In this document: piece after piece, positions 1-11,276 of the stretch
How the letters are laid out: every line of letters starts with the position of its first letter
Position numbering within the stretch: position 1 is the stretch's first letter
Source: Seiridium cupressi
Lineage: Eukaryota; Ascomycota; Sordariomycetes; Amphisphaeriales; Sporocadaceae
Length of the DNA stretch: 64,000 bases
NCBI GenBank assembly: GCA_036674765.1
Contig: JARVKI010000010.1
Span: 186,001 to 250,000 of the forward strand
Direction of reading: 5' to 3'
Made by a program: the position numbers and the translations under genes
The notes under the pieces: model-generated
Database searches by the model: none
What the model saw: the letters and a program-made list of their open reading frames with translations, nothing else
What the model was told of the DNA's origin: nothing

Positions 1-38
1 TTTTACCTTTCAACGGGATTCACGGGACCACTCTGAAC

Positions 39-2171
39 ATGGGCTTCGACATGGGACTGGAGTCGTCGAGAGCTATGTCTCATGCCTACAACCCAGCGAG
101 CGTCGTGGACAACAGTGACGGGCCCAAGCGGATAGCTCCCTACGGGACCTGGGAGAGTGAAATAACCAAGGATGCCGTCTTTAGCAGTAGTAGGGTGTTG
201 CTCTCACCAAGGTTCAACGTACGAGATGCTCTAATCACGGAATCAGTCCCACGCTAATCTTCTCATCAGCGACGGACAGGCCGGGCGTTCTGCTGCGAGT
301 TGCGCGCCGATGGCAACAACCACCTTATAGAATTAAGGGACGGTGACTGCATCGACATCTTGCCGGAAGGCTTCAGCGCGAAAAGCAGGGTCTATGAGTA
401 TGGCGGTGGACCGTATGCCATACTGCCTGGAAACAGGGTGATTTTTAGCAACTTCAAGGACAGATCACTGTACATCCTGGATGTGGATGGCGGAAACGTC
501 CAAAGCTTACTAGCAAGCGAGACGCTTCGGTATGGGGATCTCGAGGCTCATCCCGGGGACGAGCCCTGGGTACTGGCTGTCCAGGAAGACCATGAAATCG
601 ACATCCCCGAAAAGGTCAAGAACTACGTTGTCGCTATAAATACAGACAGCGGTGAAGTGAGGCGGATTGTCGAGGGCGCAGACTTCTACATGTTTCCCAC
701 CTTTAGCCCCGACGGCAAAAAGGTCTCATGGGTAGAGTGGAGCTTCCCTGGCATGCCCTGGGCTGGTGTCAGCCTATACTGGGCGGACTGGGCGGAAGGT
801 GAAGTCAAGTCAGATACCGTCGAGCACATTGCCGGCAATGAATCAAGCACCGTGACCGAGCCGCGGTGGGGTCCGGATGGCTATCTGTACTTTGCCGAGG
901 AGCAAACGAATTATTATCAGCTATTCCGCCGCAAGCCTAGTGACACCGAATCCACAGCAATTATCCTGCCAGGCCTCGAAACCGTTGAGTTTGGCAGTGC
1001 CAAATTCGCATGCGGAAGGTGTGTACATATTCGTTCCTCGCAGCTTTGACCGAGACTAATAGAGTGCAGTCACACGTATACGCTACTTTCGGAAAAGACT
1101 CTTGTAGCATCCGTCACGGACGACGGATCGGACAAGCTTATTTCTGTTGATCTGGACACTCTGACGTATAAGCAACTTGACTTGCCTTTCGTAAGCGTAC
1201 TATACGATGGCGTGGAAAGGTCCTCGGACGACTCGTTTCTACTTGTTGCCAACAGTCACACCAGTCCAGATGTGCTATGCGAGGTGCAACTTTGCGGAGA
1301 CGACGTGCAGTACACCACTCTCCGGACATCTACCGATATCAAATATCCGTCCTCCGTCTTCTCGAAACCAGAGCCCATTCGCTTTCCCGCGAAAAATGGG
1401 CACGATCGCGACGTCGTAGGCTTCTTCTGGCCGCCTCACAATTCCAATTTCCAAGCACCCGAGGGTGAGAAGCCACCGCTCATCATCCAATCCCACGGTG
1501 GTCCGACAGGGCATACACCCCCTGCCTTGATGTTATCTCTACAGTACTGGAACGCACGAGGATACGCGACATTCGCGATCAATTACAGCGGCTCCACTGG
1601 CTACGGCAAGTCATACCGCGAGCTCCTCAACGGCAAATGGGGAGAAATCGACGTGGATGATGTTGCCGAGAGTGTGCAGTACCTGGTTGACTCCGGGCGC
1701 GTAGATGGATCCAGGGTCGGCATCCGCGGTGGCAGCGCCGGCGGATACATGGTTCTGCAAGCGTTATGCACGTACCCCGACATCTTCGCCGGTGGCGTAT
1801 GCCTCTTTGGGATCAGCGAGGTGAAGCTGCTTTTGGAGACGACACACAAGATGGAGTCACGCTACGCCGACATGCTGCTGTTTACGAAGGACATGACGGA
1901 GGAAGACAGACAGAAGGTGATGAAGGATCGCTCGCCGGTATACCATGCCGGCAATATTACGGCGCCTCTATTAATACTGCACGGCGAGGAGGATAAAGTA
2001 GTGCCCATCTCCCAGGCGGACACCATGTATGATGACATGACGAAGCGCGGGCGCGATGTCAAGCTGGTGCGATTCCCTGGAGAAGGCCATGGGTTCCGGA
2101 GCGGTGCGAACCGGTTCAAGTCCCACGAGGAGGAGGAGCTATGGTGGAGGAAGACGCTTGTCAAGTCATGA
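39..2171 (+). CDS. S9-family prolyl oligopeptidase-like serine peptidase
   Basis: Serine peptidase of the prolyl oligopeptidase/acylaminoacyl peptidase family (S9), expected to cleave short peptides. I read three exons, 39-218, 270-1018 and 1070-2171, with phases that match and give 676 residues. The N-terminal half is a propeller-like region. The C-terminal half is an alpha/beta hydrolase with the nucleophile motif GGSAGG (Ser532), Asp618 in HGEEDKVV and His650 in GEGHGF. No signal peptide is visible, so a cytosolic enzyme is likely. The start is uncertain: the ATG at 39 is the first in frame, the ATG at 75 is also possible, and a further upstream exon could lie outside the window. The family call is firm; the substrate is unknown. 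Confidence 0.88.
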
Positions 2172-3300
2172 GACCTCAAGCCTGACTGATTATTAGCGAG
2201 CAAGGAAATTTTGTCGGTTCGAAAAAAGCGTGTCGATAGCCCCATTAGAACAAAATAAAGTCAGCCCAAACAGAACAAAGGCTGCCATGCCCATGACTCG
2301 ACAGGCAAATGAGACGCAGAGGCAAAAGCAAGGGACCATATGCACCAAACACCGAGTTCGGCCTAGGCCAAAGCTGCCCGCACCGGCAACGGCCCCAGCA
2401 ATGGGCCTGCCCGATCCCGATCCCGCATGCCTTTCCCCACTCCCATCTCCATGCCACGTCCTTGGAGCTTGGGAGCTCGAAAAGGTTATGGACCTTTTGT
2501 TGTTTTCTCCACCCGACCCTGGAAAACTCCCCGAACCCATTTCATATTCAAACCTTATTCTTCCTTCCGCCGGCTGTTGCCACCATGTGTTTCAAGCGAA
2601 CTCTATTCGATTACTGCACAGAGCGGTGCCTCATAAACCCGCGTATCTCTCCAGGTGCGACTATTTTCCGCTCTGCGCACATCACGGCGAGGACTCTTGA
2701 ATCTCTCGCTTGGGCATCTGGGAGGAAACTAATCCAACCAATGGACCAAGGTGAAGGAATCGGAGCAATAACGCATTTGGATTTGTGGAATGAAGCGCTC
2801 AATGACAGGCACGTGCCCAAGACGACTGAGAGTTGCTACACCTTGGGCTGTTTCTCTGCTGTGGGCACACCAGGGACCAGAATAGAAAATTGCACTGGAA
2901 ATCACCGGATTGAGTTCAAAAACGCCCCAGGTGAAACTGGTTTCGGAAATAACGTGCTCTATAAACAATGCAAACAGACCGAAGGCTCTATGACCTCGCT
3001 GGTGATCCTTTATCCTTCCCATCCTGCCAAAATCACACTGGATAAATCACAAATGTCCTGCGTTCCGTGATATGAGTAGCCGTGAACGCCTGGTTTGACC
3101 TCGTCTGCCTGTGATGTCGGGAAGTTCCAAGGCCAAGGCTCGTCGAGGACTCAAAATAAAAATCTAAGTAGCAAATTGACGATCCACAGAGATGGATGGA
3201 TGAATGAAGGCCACTCCGAACGCCATGGTATGGGTATCAAAACCTTCCTTGCTGCCCAGAAATCATACGAAGTTCGTCTAATTCCGCGAAAGCCGAATCG
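2172..3300. other. intergenic, convergent 3' regions
   Basis: This interval lies between two convergent genes. Long open frames exist on the plus strand (2230-2700 and 2309-3070), but their translations are proline/serine-rich, overlap one another in different frames and show no family motif. I see no gene here. Confidence 0.6.
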
Positions 3301-4593
3301 TTACCCTAGAATAACGTCCTCGGGCGTCCGCGTCTTGCGTTCCTTGATGCCACTATATCGATTTTTCGGCACGACAGAATCCGGCTCCTTGTCCACGAGT
3401 ACCACAAATTCCAGTGTTGTCATTGGTGTGAATTTCCCCATGCCCTTCTTCCACTCATCAAATCTGTTCCTTAGCTGAGTCTCGCGGTTGTCTTCCGCAA
3501 CTCGAATGAGTGCTTTTTCAGTTATCTGGTCGCCTTTTGGAGCTGTTCTCATCAGATAGAGGGTCTCCACGCGAGGAAATGAGAGGGTGATAGTCTCCCA
3601 GCAAGGTCTCGCAACCGGTGCCAGATTAGCCGAGTCAACTTGTACAGCCAAGAAGCGGACTCTGTCCCGATCCACGTCTTTGAATTGGTTACGGGTACAG
3701 AAAAACCCTCGGCATCCGTTACAGCACGGCTCCAGGACGATGATGTCTACATCAGGTTTGACGGGTTGTTCGGTACGGTTATCAGTGTCATATCGGAGTC
3801 CAAACATATTCTGATAGCCCCTTGCCGCAATCTCCACACTGATTCCATCGGTCATGAACCAGGCCGGTCGCGGAGTCTGAACTGTATGCGTATAAGTTGG
3901 TGCCGATCTGTTCCTGATATAGACCAATCGAGGGCTAACGGCGTGTTTCCAAATCATTAACTGGATCTCTGGCGGCAGGTTTGGATACTTGTGAAATTGC
4001 GTCAATGGTTTAGAAAGACGGCGTGACCGGCGTGGCCATTGATTCAGTACTGTGGCAGGTTTCGGGGCCGACTTTCTGAGAAGCTTTTTGCGAGATTCGA
4101 CGGGATTTGATGGTGCTTGATGGCGTGACTTGACCCTGCCGGAACGGCGTGAATCCCTGAGTGGTTTAGACCCCCGACGTTTAGCTGCTGCTTTCCGCGG
4201 TGTTGCCTTAACAATCTCATCGGATACCTCGATCGTTTGACTTCGAGTAGTCGCGATGGAGGCATCCCTATACCCATGAAATACTGGAGTTTCGGCATGG
4301 ACTTGGGGACCTTTGGTGGCAGTTTGCAGCTTGCGCAAAGCTGGCGTCTGTCGAATACTTGTTGCCTGGGTGGGAGACTGCTGGTTTTTACGAGATCGCG
4401 TGTTGGAATAGGGTCGACTGACGGAAGTTGCTGCGGAATCTTTGTCAAGTGGGTGATGAGGTGTCGCAAGCGAAGCATCTGCATCAGGCATTGGAGTGTC
4501 GCCGGAAGAATCTCCACTGAAATGCTCAAGAGATGCTTGAAGGCCGTGGCGTCCACTCCCGCTGGCTTCAACCTGCTCTGTGTCGGCTTCCAT
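3301..4593 (-). CDS. 2EXR domain-containing protein
   Basis: A 430-residue protein with a basic, low-complexity N-terminal half and a 2EXR domain starting near residue 200. The signature there is the motif KYPNLPPEIQLMIWKHA followed by PRLVYI, which is characteristic of this large family of unknown function in filamentous fungi. The frame remains open upstream to 4731, but I prefer the ATG at 4593 because the extra 46 codons are not protein-like and the product then starts MEADTEQVEA. The N-terminal half is rich in Ser, Thr, Arg and Lys (for example RRGSKPLRDSRRSGRVKSR), which suggests a disordered, possibly nuclear segment. Single exon. Family is clear, function is not known. Confidence 0.8.
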   Translation of the reverse strand: MEADTEQVEASGSGRHGLQASLEHFSGDSSGDTPMPDADASLATPHHPLDKDSAATSVSRPYSNTRSRKNQQSPTQATSIRQTPALRKLQTATKGPQVHAETPVFHGYRDASIATTRSQTIEVSDEIVKATPRKAAAKRRGSKPLRDSRRSGRVKSRHQAPSNPVESRKKLLRKSAPKPATVLNQWPRRSRRLSKPLTQFHKYPNLPPEIQLMIWKHAVSPRLVYIRNRSAPTYTHTVQTPRPAWFMTDGISVEIAARGYQNMFGLRYDTDNRTEQPVKPDVDIIVLEPCCNGCRGFFCTRNQFKDVDRDRVRFLAVQVDSANLAPVARPCWETITLSFPRVETLYLMRTAPKGDQITEKALIRVAEDNRETQLRNRFDEWKKGMGKFTPMTTLEFVVLVDKEPDSVVPKNRYSGIKERKTRTPEDVILG

Positions 4594-4880
4594 GATTAAT
4601 CTCAACAAGGTGACATGCGGCACAGAAGAATTGGTGCTGTGGAAGTGAAAATGTTTCCGCGAGGGGTCTAAGAATGTCGTCAGTAGGTACTCAGTGCGCA
4701 AATTACATAGCGGCTTCAGTTCACGCCGCACGGAGAGAATTGGCTCCCGTCAGAACCTGGCAAAGCACGTTCCTCAAGGATGTAATTCGGTTGTGAAACG
4801 ATTGTTCTGCACATGAGAAGCTCATCCGAGGGCGCGAACCGCCACAGGTGTGGTCGCAAAGACGCCATATAGTTAATCAC

Positions 4881-5376
4881 TTACCAAGAGGTCGAGACGG
4901 CGTCACTGATAAGATTAGATGTAAGCGATAACGACGATTGCCTGCCTGGAGGGAAGCCGCGTCGCGGCCAAGGGTCCGGGAAATGAGAAAGCTCCTCGAC
5001 GTCCGGATAGTTTCTTTGTTTCGCGGGCAGACCTGTGAAGATATCTTCGAGAGTAAAAATAATGTGACCCCGAGTAGGACTGCCAGCAGCGATCCCCGAA
5101 GCCCGTTGGCGCCGCACGGTAGTGCTGCTGCCCAGCGGAGTCAGTTCGGGGAGCAGATTCGGCCCAAAGACAAGACAAGGACTTATCGCACTCTAATGAT
5201 GCCGAGAGAGAAACAAAGGCGCGGTAACAAGAGTTGCTAGGATAAGGAGAGGACTGCCTACCTGAGTGTACGGAAGCTGATAGCTGTTGTCGAGGAGAGT
5301 TGCTGTAATGTGAATGGTTGTGATGCGGGGCAGGAACCTGGAAATGGGGATGCCCCTCTGAATGATGCAAGTTCAT
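4881..5376 (-). CDS. possible small two-exon gene, unknown product
   Basis: Weak candidate. An exon from ATG 5376 encodes a His/Ser-rich start (MNLHHSEGHPHFQVPAPHHN). A phase-0 GT donor inside the GTACACTCAGGTAGG sequence can join it to an acceptor near 5191, which opens a frame ending at 4881. The second part reads GPNLLPELTPLGSS and later TRGHIIFTLEDIFTGLPAK, which looks protein-like. An alternative splice keeps a different frame with lower-complexity sequence. No family is recognised and it may be a chance reading. It lies upstream of the 2EXR gene on the same strand. Confidence 0.25.
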
Positions 5377-6526
5377 AGTGGGGTTTGCTTTGCTGGGTTG
5401 CAACTAAATGTGGCAGCTCCCCCCCGTCCAGGGATTACGCGCCCATGGGAACAGGTCACCTGCTACCTGTGGACAGGTCTGAGGTGTCTTATCAGACTAG
5501 ATCTTCGCCTAGCTCACCGAACACTCAATCATGAGATCGGATATCCACAATTCAATGGTGAGCCACGTGGAGGTCGGCATTCGTCTTATCTTGCAGTGCT
5601 CCTGCCAAAGGCTTAGTGCTCGCCAGATCCTTCACAGCGTTGTTGTTCGGCTTGGAAGGAGACGCTTGGAGTTAGGAATACTGAATGAAGACTTTGTGCA
5701 AGTTTGATTCGAGAGATGCTGTAGGCCTGATTGACAGCGAAACAAGATGTCTTGCGCTCAATTGACTTTCAACTGAGAATTCCATCTGCTTCTCCTACCC
5801 AAGTTTATGCTAAAGCACTCCCATATCCTCATGAGACTACATGTAGGCACTGCTGTTTAACGAAACAGCAATTTTTATTTTGGATCATGTCGACATTTTC
5901 GAAGCAGAGCCTTTGAAACCCGGTACACATCTATTAGGATCGCTAAGTTTGGGGTTTCTTCGAGTTACAACTGTTACACCAGAAGGCGCTGCAGCCCGTC
6001 GCCATAGTCCAGTTTAGTGGTTCTTAAATCATTCTACAGGCACTCATTCACCGCCGGGGCCGCCCGCAGCTAGGCTAGGGGTTGAGCTTATTTTAGTCCA
6101 TTGGTGCTAAAGCTCAATTATATTAGTGCAGCTGCCATGCGCCAAATGTCCGTAGCTCTCTTGAGTGCATAACCGCATAGGTATATATATAGATGTAATT
6201 TCTGGACGTTATACTTGTATCTTTTTTCTTCGAACATTTATCTTCTTAAATTTACCAGAGCTGTACGGTATGAATAACCCATCAAGTTTTATATGTGGCC
6301 TTTTCTTTTTCCCCTTGGGTGGGGCTTTGCCGTCCAGAAGTCTCCACTCCGAGCTAACATTGATCACCATAAACCAAAGCATCAATAATTTCATAATGAA
6401 CGCTAGTAATATAATTGCCACACTAGTGCTAACCTACACAACACCGTCCAGTAAATCCAACTATTAATACAGTGTTCGAAACCTAATCGTCGCAAGGCCT
6501 CCCATTCGAGGAGCTGTCGCCTCTGT
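5377..6526. other. intergenic, no gene seen
   Basis: The stretch is AT-richer than its surroundings, with short uninformative open frames on both strands and a TATATATA-like run near 6183. I could not support any gene or RNA. Confidence 0.5.
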
Positions 6527-7383
6527 TTAACAATCATCACCGCTTGCATTGCCGTCGAGCCAGTGGGTCACCTTAAGCCGAGATTCGGTGCCCCTTACAT
6601 CGTGCGTCACCTCATAGTGCTTATGGCGGGATCGGTGCTCCCTGTGTTTCTCGGGCCGCGAATTGCTTCCATGTGCGTGGCGCCCGCTCCCATGTTTCCG
6701 GGATGGATGATTAACTGGTCGAACCTCCATATCGGAACCAGCTTCAAGAATGACTACTATATTCCGGTCCTTGGCACGCTTTGATGCCTTCGGCGTGACG
6801 ATGTTGATATCGTTAATCCGGTATTTTTCGACGATGACCTTGTCAGATGCCGGACTTTTCTTTTTTGCCTTCCGTTTTGGTTTTTTTGCTTTCCTTCTTG
6901 GTTTCTTTGCCTTCTTGCTGGAGTTGTCCGAACTAGCTGAATCGGAGTCGCTGCTCTCGTCTTTTTTTGGTGGTATAACTCGTACAGGTAGTGTAGGCGG
7001 TGTAACCTTAAGGGATTGCCACCAGCTCGTCGGTGGTGGGCTGGAGTCCGCTTGCGGCCCATATACACGATACCAAGTACCCCCTATACATTGTTAATTA
7101 TCTAGAATTGGCCGCCATCGTCGCCTAGAGCTGAGTGCTACTTACCATTCGGCAGCGTCATGGCCCGATAGACGAACTGCTTAGAGGCATCTGGTACTGC
7201 ACTAGACCAGGCCATCCCAGCACCTGCACCTGGACCTACGCGTGCTTCAGTGCCTGGAACTCGAGGGGCGGGATCCTCGGTGCCAAATTCTGCGTCTTTC
7301 TTGGAGGGTTTCTCCTTTTTATCCGTTTTTTCCCGGCTTTTATCGTGGTGTCGACGTGAACCCTGATGATGTTTGTGGCCCAT
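6527..7383 (-). CDS. lysine-rich hypothetical protein
   Basis: Two exons, 7383-7146 and 7083-6527, joined through a clean GTAAGT donor and a TATAG acceptor in phase 1, give 264 residues. Exon 1 starts MGHKHHQGSRRHHDKSREKT and contains MAWSSAVPDASKQFVYRAM. The junction reads TLPNG-GTWYRVYGPQ. Exon 2 then has an acidic/serine stretch (DESSDSDSASSDNSS), a block of KK/KR repeats, and a more ordered piece VIVEKYRINDINIVTP. The Lys/Arg and Ser/Asp tracts suggest a disordered nuclear or nucleic-acid-binding protein, but that is inference. I recognise no named family. The phase-consistent intron supports a real gene. Confidence 0.6.
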
Positions 7384-9023
7384 ACTAATTGATTGTGGCC
7401 GCAGAGTGGGATTAACAAGTCCATGAATTTGATGTCTGCGTGCCTACTGGGGGGATGATGCGCATACAAATAATCTGGTTCCTGCAGTGAGATGCCAGTC
7501 AATCGCGTTAGTCACGATGTGCGAGTGTCAGCCAGCCTCGCGAGCAATGGTCAGTTCACATGCCATCTACGAAGTTTTGATGCTGGGAACGAAAGTCTCG
7601 TACAGCAGAGACGGGGTGGCTTATACACACCAAAAACAATGGCCCAAGTGCACACACGGAAACGACGAATTACAAGCTTCAACGTGGACGAATGGAAGAT
7701 GATCCAGTATGTCGCGCATTCGAGGGAACCAATTTGAGGGAAGCCTTTCGATGGGAAAGAGGCATTGCATGCAAGCCGAATATGCCTCGCCAATCCCCTT
7801 GCACATCTGCGCCTCCAAGGCACCAAGGAAGGATCACGGATAAGCTCGCCCCCAAACCTATTACACATTGCGCATATATGAGCCAAGAAAGACGCCCAAA
7901 AGGGCCTTGACGTAGGTCGATTTCTGCAATCAAGAATTGATTGCAGCTGTGCACTACGTTGCTGCGCCTGCAATACCTGCATCATTGTGTGACTTGGAGT
8001 TCCGATTGCTCCGGTCGCACATAAGGCTGTCAGATTCTGCAGTTGATTGCATTGGCTCTACTGCCTGCATGTCTGAAGAACTCAGCTCCGTTCCTAAGCG
8101 AGGCATAAACAAGCCGGACAGGGTACGTTATGTTAAACAGGTGCGATGACTTCTGTGCTCGCTTACCCAATTTAGACCCTCTGATGTGAGGTTCTACCTA
8201 AATGAAAGATCCGGCATTTATAAGGAAGCCTTAAACCTACTTCAAACTGAGAAATGAGGTCTTATCATTCCACGAATCTTTGCTATGCGAAGCGATCTTG
8301 AATGCTTCTAATTATATCCACTCATAGTGCAGTCTTAAATGAGCCCTTCCTAACCACATTGTCTAAATGATTACATCTAAAACGAAGTCGTATGAAAAAT
8401 ACCTTAATGATTGGGTTTCCCATGCTCCTAAATTAGCAGCTCTCCAACCATGTAGAAGAACTAGCACTCATCGCGAACCGAGGTGATTTATTCCTCGCAA
8501 GTATTTACCCGTGCCTGACATGGGTTCATTCTTTCTCGAGACGATGGGTTGAACTCCGCTGCAGAGCCCACTTCTTTGCTTGGCTGCGGTAGCTCAACAA
8601 TCAAATTTAAAGAAACATGGCGAACCATGCATTCCACAACATCCTTCTGCTGTGGTGGAATACTCACGTCGGTATGGGTTAAAAACGGTCTTTTTATTCC
8701 AAAACTATAAAGGATAGTTGAAGAAGGACATGTCAGGGATTTTACGATTTCTCGCTGATATGCTTCATTACTTAGCATTTGTATATTAAGAGATTTTGAG
8801 GGAGAACAGACATCAATTCGATCATTAAATTTCTGTCCGCCCCTGATTTGAAAAATAATATACCTAAGCTCTATGCCTGCTATCTGAAACAGCCATCCTT
8901 ATGAGGTAATCAGAGTCTATGCTGTTGCTCCTTAATCCGGCGCTTTTATTGGGTATCTATTACACCCAAGCTAAACTGATACTTTCAAGTACATATACAT
9001 CGGGCGATCCATGAAGCTCCCGC
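7384..9023. other. intergenic, one orphan open frame
   Basis: No convincing gene. A 96-codon open frame on the minus strand at 8488-8778 (starting MLSNEAYQREIVKSL) overlaps no competing frame and could be an orphan or remnant, but it has no recognisable motif. The stretch from about 8160 to 9000 is AT-rich. Confidence 0.45.
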
Positions 9024-10629
9024 TTAGATAACATACTTTGCCACCGTCAGTGTCATTAACTCTAAGGTGATTGTTAAGAGTCAAGAAAAGCACAACTCAC
9101 TGGTATATACAAATAAGGAACGGCATTTTCGTATTGCTTCCACGCCTCCCCATACTTGTTCCTGCATTTTGACACATCTCGCCTTGTTCGATGAAGAATC
9201 ATGACGCAGAAGAATACGGGATAGAACCAAGGCATAGGACTTCTGTTCGCCCATTAGCAAGCCGTGTATCGGAGGAGTGCTTGCCCACACGCAAGCGGCT
9301 GAAAAATGACTCACTTGAAACCGGTCACCAATGCCCAGGAAGTGGCAAAGAACATGTCGGCTGTATAGTGAGGCTTGCGGACAATTCCAAACCAGCCGTC
9401 TGCCAGGATGCGATCGCCGGTCGTAGTTTCGATTGCTTTTGGACTCTCGACAACCAGCCACGGTAGCCGCGGCCAGGTTTGGCGATCCAGCAGCTGTCCT
9501 CGTTCCATCTGTCGAAATCCGTTCTTCTGACCGTTAGCCGTATCCCAGACCCAGTAGAAGAACAGATACGCCAAACTCAAGGTGGCTAGAGGCAATGTAC
9601 CCCATCGGTATTCAGAGGGATCATGGTTTGCAAGGTAGACGGCACAATGGCAGTAGGAGAACGGCACGCCGGCCATATTCCAGAATGTAAGCATAAATCC
9701 CAGCTTCTCAAAGTACATGTCCCTGAAGAATTCAGTTCAGTGAACTATGGAAAACAGTAAGAACGATTTATGACTACTTACCAGCTAGTGATAATCAAGT
9801 GTTCTCCTTTCGCACACGCATTGGCGTAGAGGAAGTGTGCTGCAACGATAAATGCGACTTCCTTGGAGACGTAGCCGTAAGACTCATACTGACGGACAGC
9901 AGTTGCGGAGCTGATCAGAAAGAGAATGAACCAAGGTATCCGTACTTCGTAGAACGTCTTCAGGTCGAGGATCCCAATTCGGGGGTTTAGTTCGGCCCCC
10001 ATGAAGAAGTCGTATATCGGATATCCAGTTAATTGATGCGTCCTCTCACCTGCCATCGCAGATACATAGACAAGGATGCTGTTAATGAACCCAGACAAGA
10101 TAGCTACCGACATGATAGGTCCGAATTCGTCGATGACAGTATAAAGCGGGAATATTCCGGTGAGGTGAAGGATAGTGACAACAAGGATTGTGGTATAGAA
10201 ACTAATGTAAGCATTGCAGAAGTATTTCAACTGTTTTCCGCCCGCGTGACGCAGCTGCTTGCCGTAACTGGTGACGCCTGGCAAAGTATAGTAAAACATA
10301 ACTTCCATGACAAAGAAGGACCAATAAATGGCCCAAGCCTTGCGCGTTGGGAAGGCGCCTGCGTACGCTAAACTGGCCAAATGTCGCGCGAACTCCGCCC
10401 AAGACTGTTCGTCAGAAGAGAATGGAAGCTGGCCATCGTAGTATGTCGCACCAACGAACATATACCACATTATTAGTGGGAAACCAACAATGAGCGCAGC
10501 GTTACCCAAAGAACCGCCGAATTCGAAGTGTTCCAGGGGCACCCCTTCATCGTCCAGAGCAGCGTGCACTGGCGACGACGAATCTGCACCAACAGCCTTG
10601 GTGCGACGATCTCTCTTGCTAACAGCCAT
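9024..10629 (-). CDS. erg4: sterol C-24(28) reductase
   Basis: Last step of ergosterol synthesis: NADPH-dependent reduction of the C-24(28) double bond, in the ER membrane. Four exons (10629-9782, 9722-9315, 9242-9101, 9035-9024) give 469 residues, the usual Erg4 length. Seen motifs include [34 protein letters not shown] at 202-217, [12 protein letters not shown], and near the C terminus [12 protein letters not shown]. Several hydrophobic segments fit a polytopic membrane protein. The last exon is only 12 bases and encodes YVI plus stop; it restores the family ending PYLYIPYVI, whereas reading through the donor gives an unrelated tail. The gene is divergent from the Zn2Cys6 regulator at 11277. 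Confidence 0.95.
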
Positions 10630-11276
10630 TATGGAGCAAGTCGGAGGCTAAGACTGACGAGTTGTATTCGTCAGATGCTAGACAATCATAAGTCTCGAAT
10701 GCTTCCGTAGGAATAGTCATGGAAAGGAGATATTGAAGTGGTTGGAATCAAGATGCAAGTAAGTCGACCAAGCGAGGACATCTCAAATATATAGTTCATT
10801 TGAGGAACGGCAACCGTCTTCGCAAGATGAAATTGAAGTAGAAAGCACGCATCCACCCAGGTCATAGCTCATGACAGCAAGCAAGTAGTTGAGCCGCTGC
10901 TTGAACAATTCACCTCCTACGGAAGGACAAAGCGAGCCATCTATAACGAGTTAGAATTTCTTGTTGGAAAGGCCGGCAAAACCATATTTCTCTTTGATGG
11001 TTTATGTGCCAATGGGAACTACACTAGTTTTGTTACTTGGTGGAAGTCGTCCTGGGAAAGAGACAGCGAGCTAATGACGCTAAGCAGGCTGTCAGGTATT
11101 TCTTAGCGAGAGCAATGGTACTAAAAACAACCAGCTGAGGCCCTGGAATAAGTGGGGACATCTGCTCGACAAAGGGCCCACCTCGTTTTCCTTTCCCCAT
11201 AGCAAGCCACGCCGAACCAATTTCGCTTCCGATTTCCCATCCCCCTTCAAGCCGCTATGCCTCGGTGTCATGGACC
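10630..11276. promoter_or_regulatory. divergent ERG4 / Zn2Cys6 regulator intergenic region
   Basis: About 650 bases separate the start codons of two divergent genes and must carry both promoters. A TATATA stretch lies near 10790. I could not assign a specific operator or sterol-response element. Confidence 0.4.

Noticed and set aside
2230..3070. Two long overlapping plus-strand open frames (156 and 253 codons) downstream of the S9 peptidase
   Set aside because: They overlap in different frames, have low-information Pro/Ser/His-rich translations, no motif and no splice structure. They are probably chance frames in the convergent 3' region.
11265..11276. Start of the Zn2Cys6 regulator at 11265
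   Set aside because: That codon is GTG; the first ATG in frame is at 11277, four codons later, and leads straight into the basic/zinc-cluster region.
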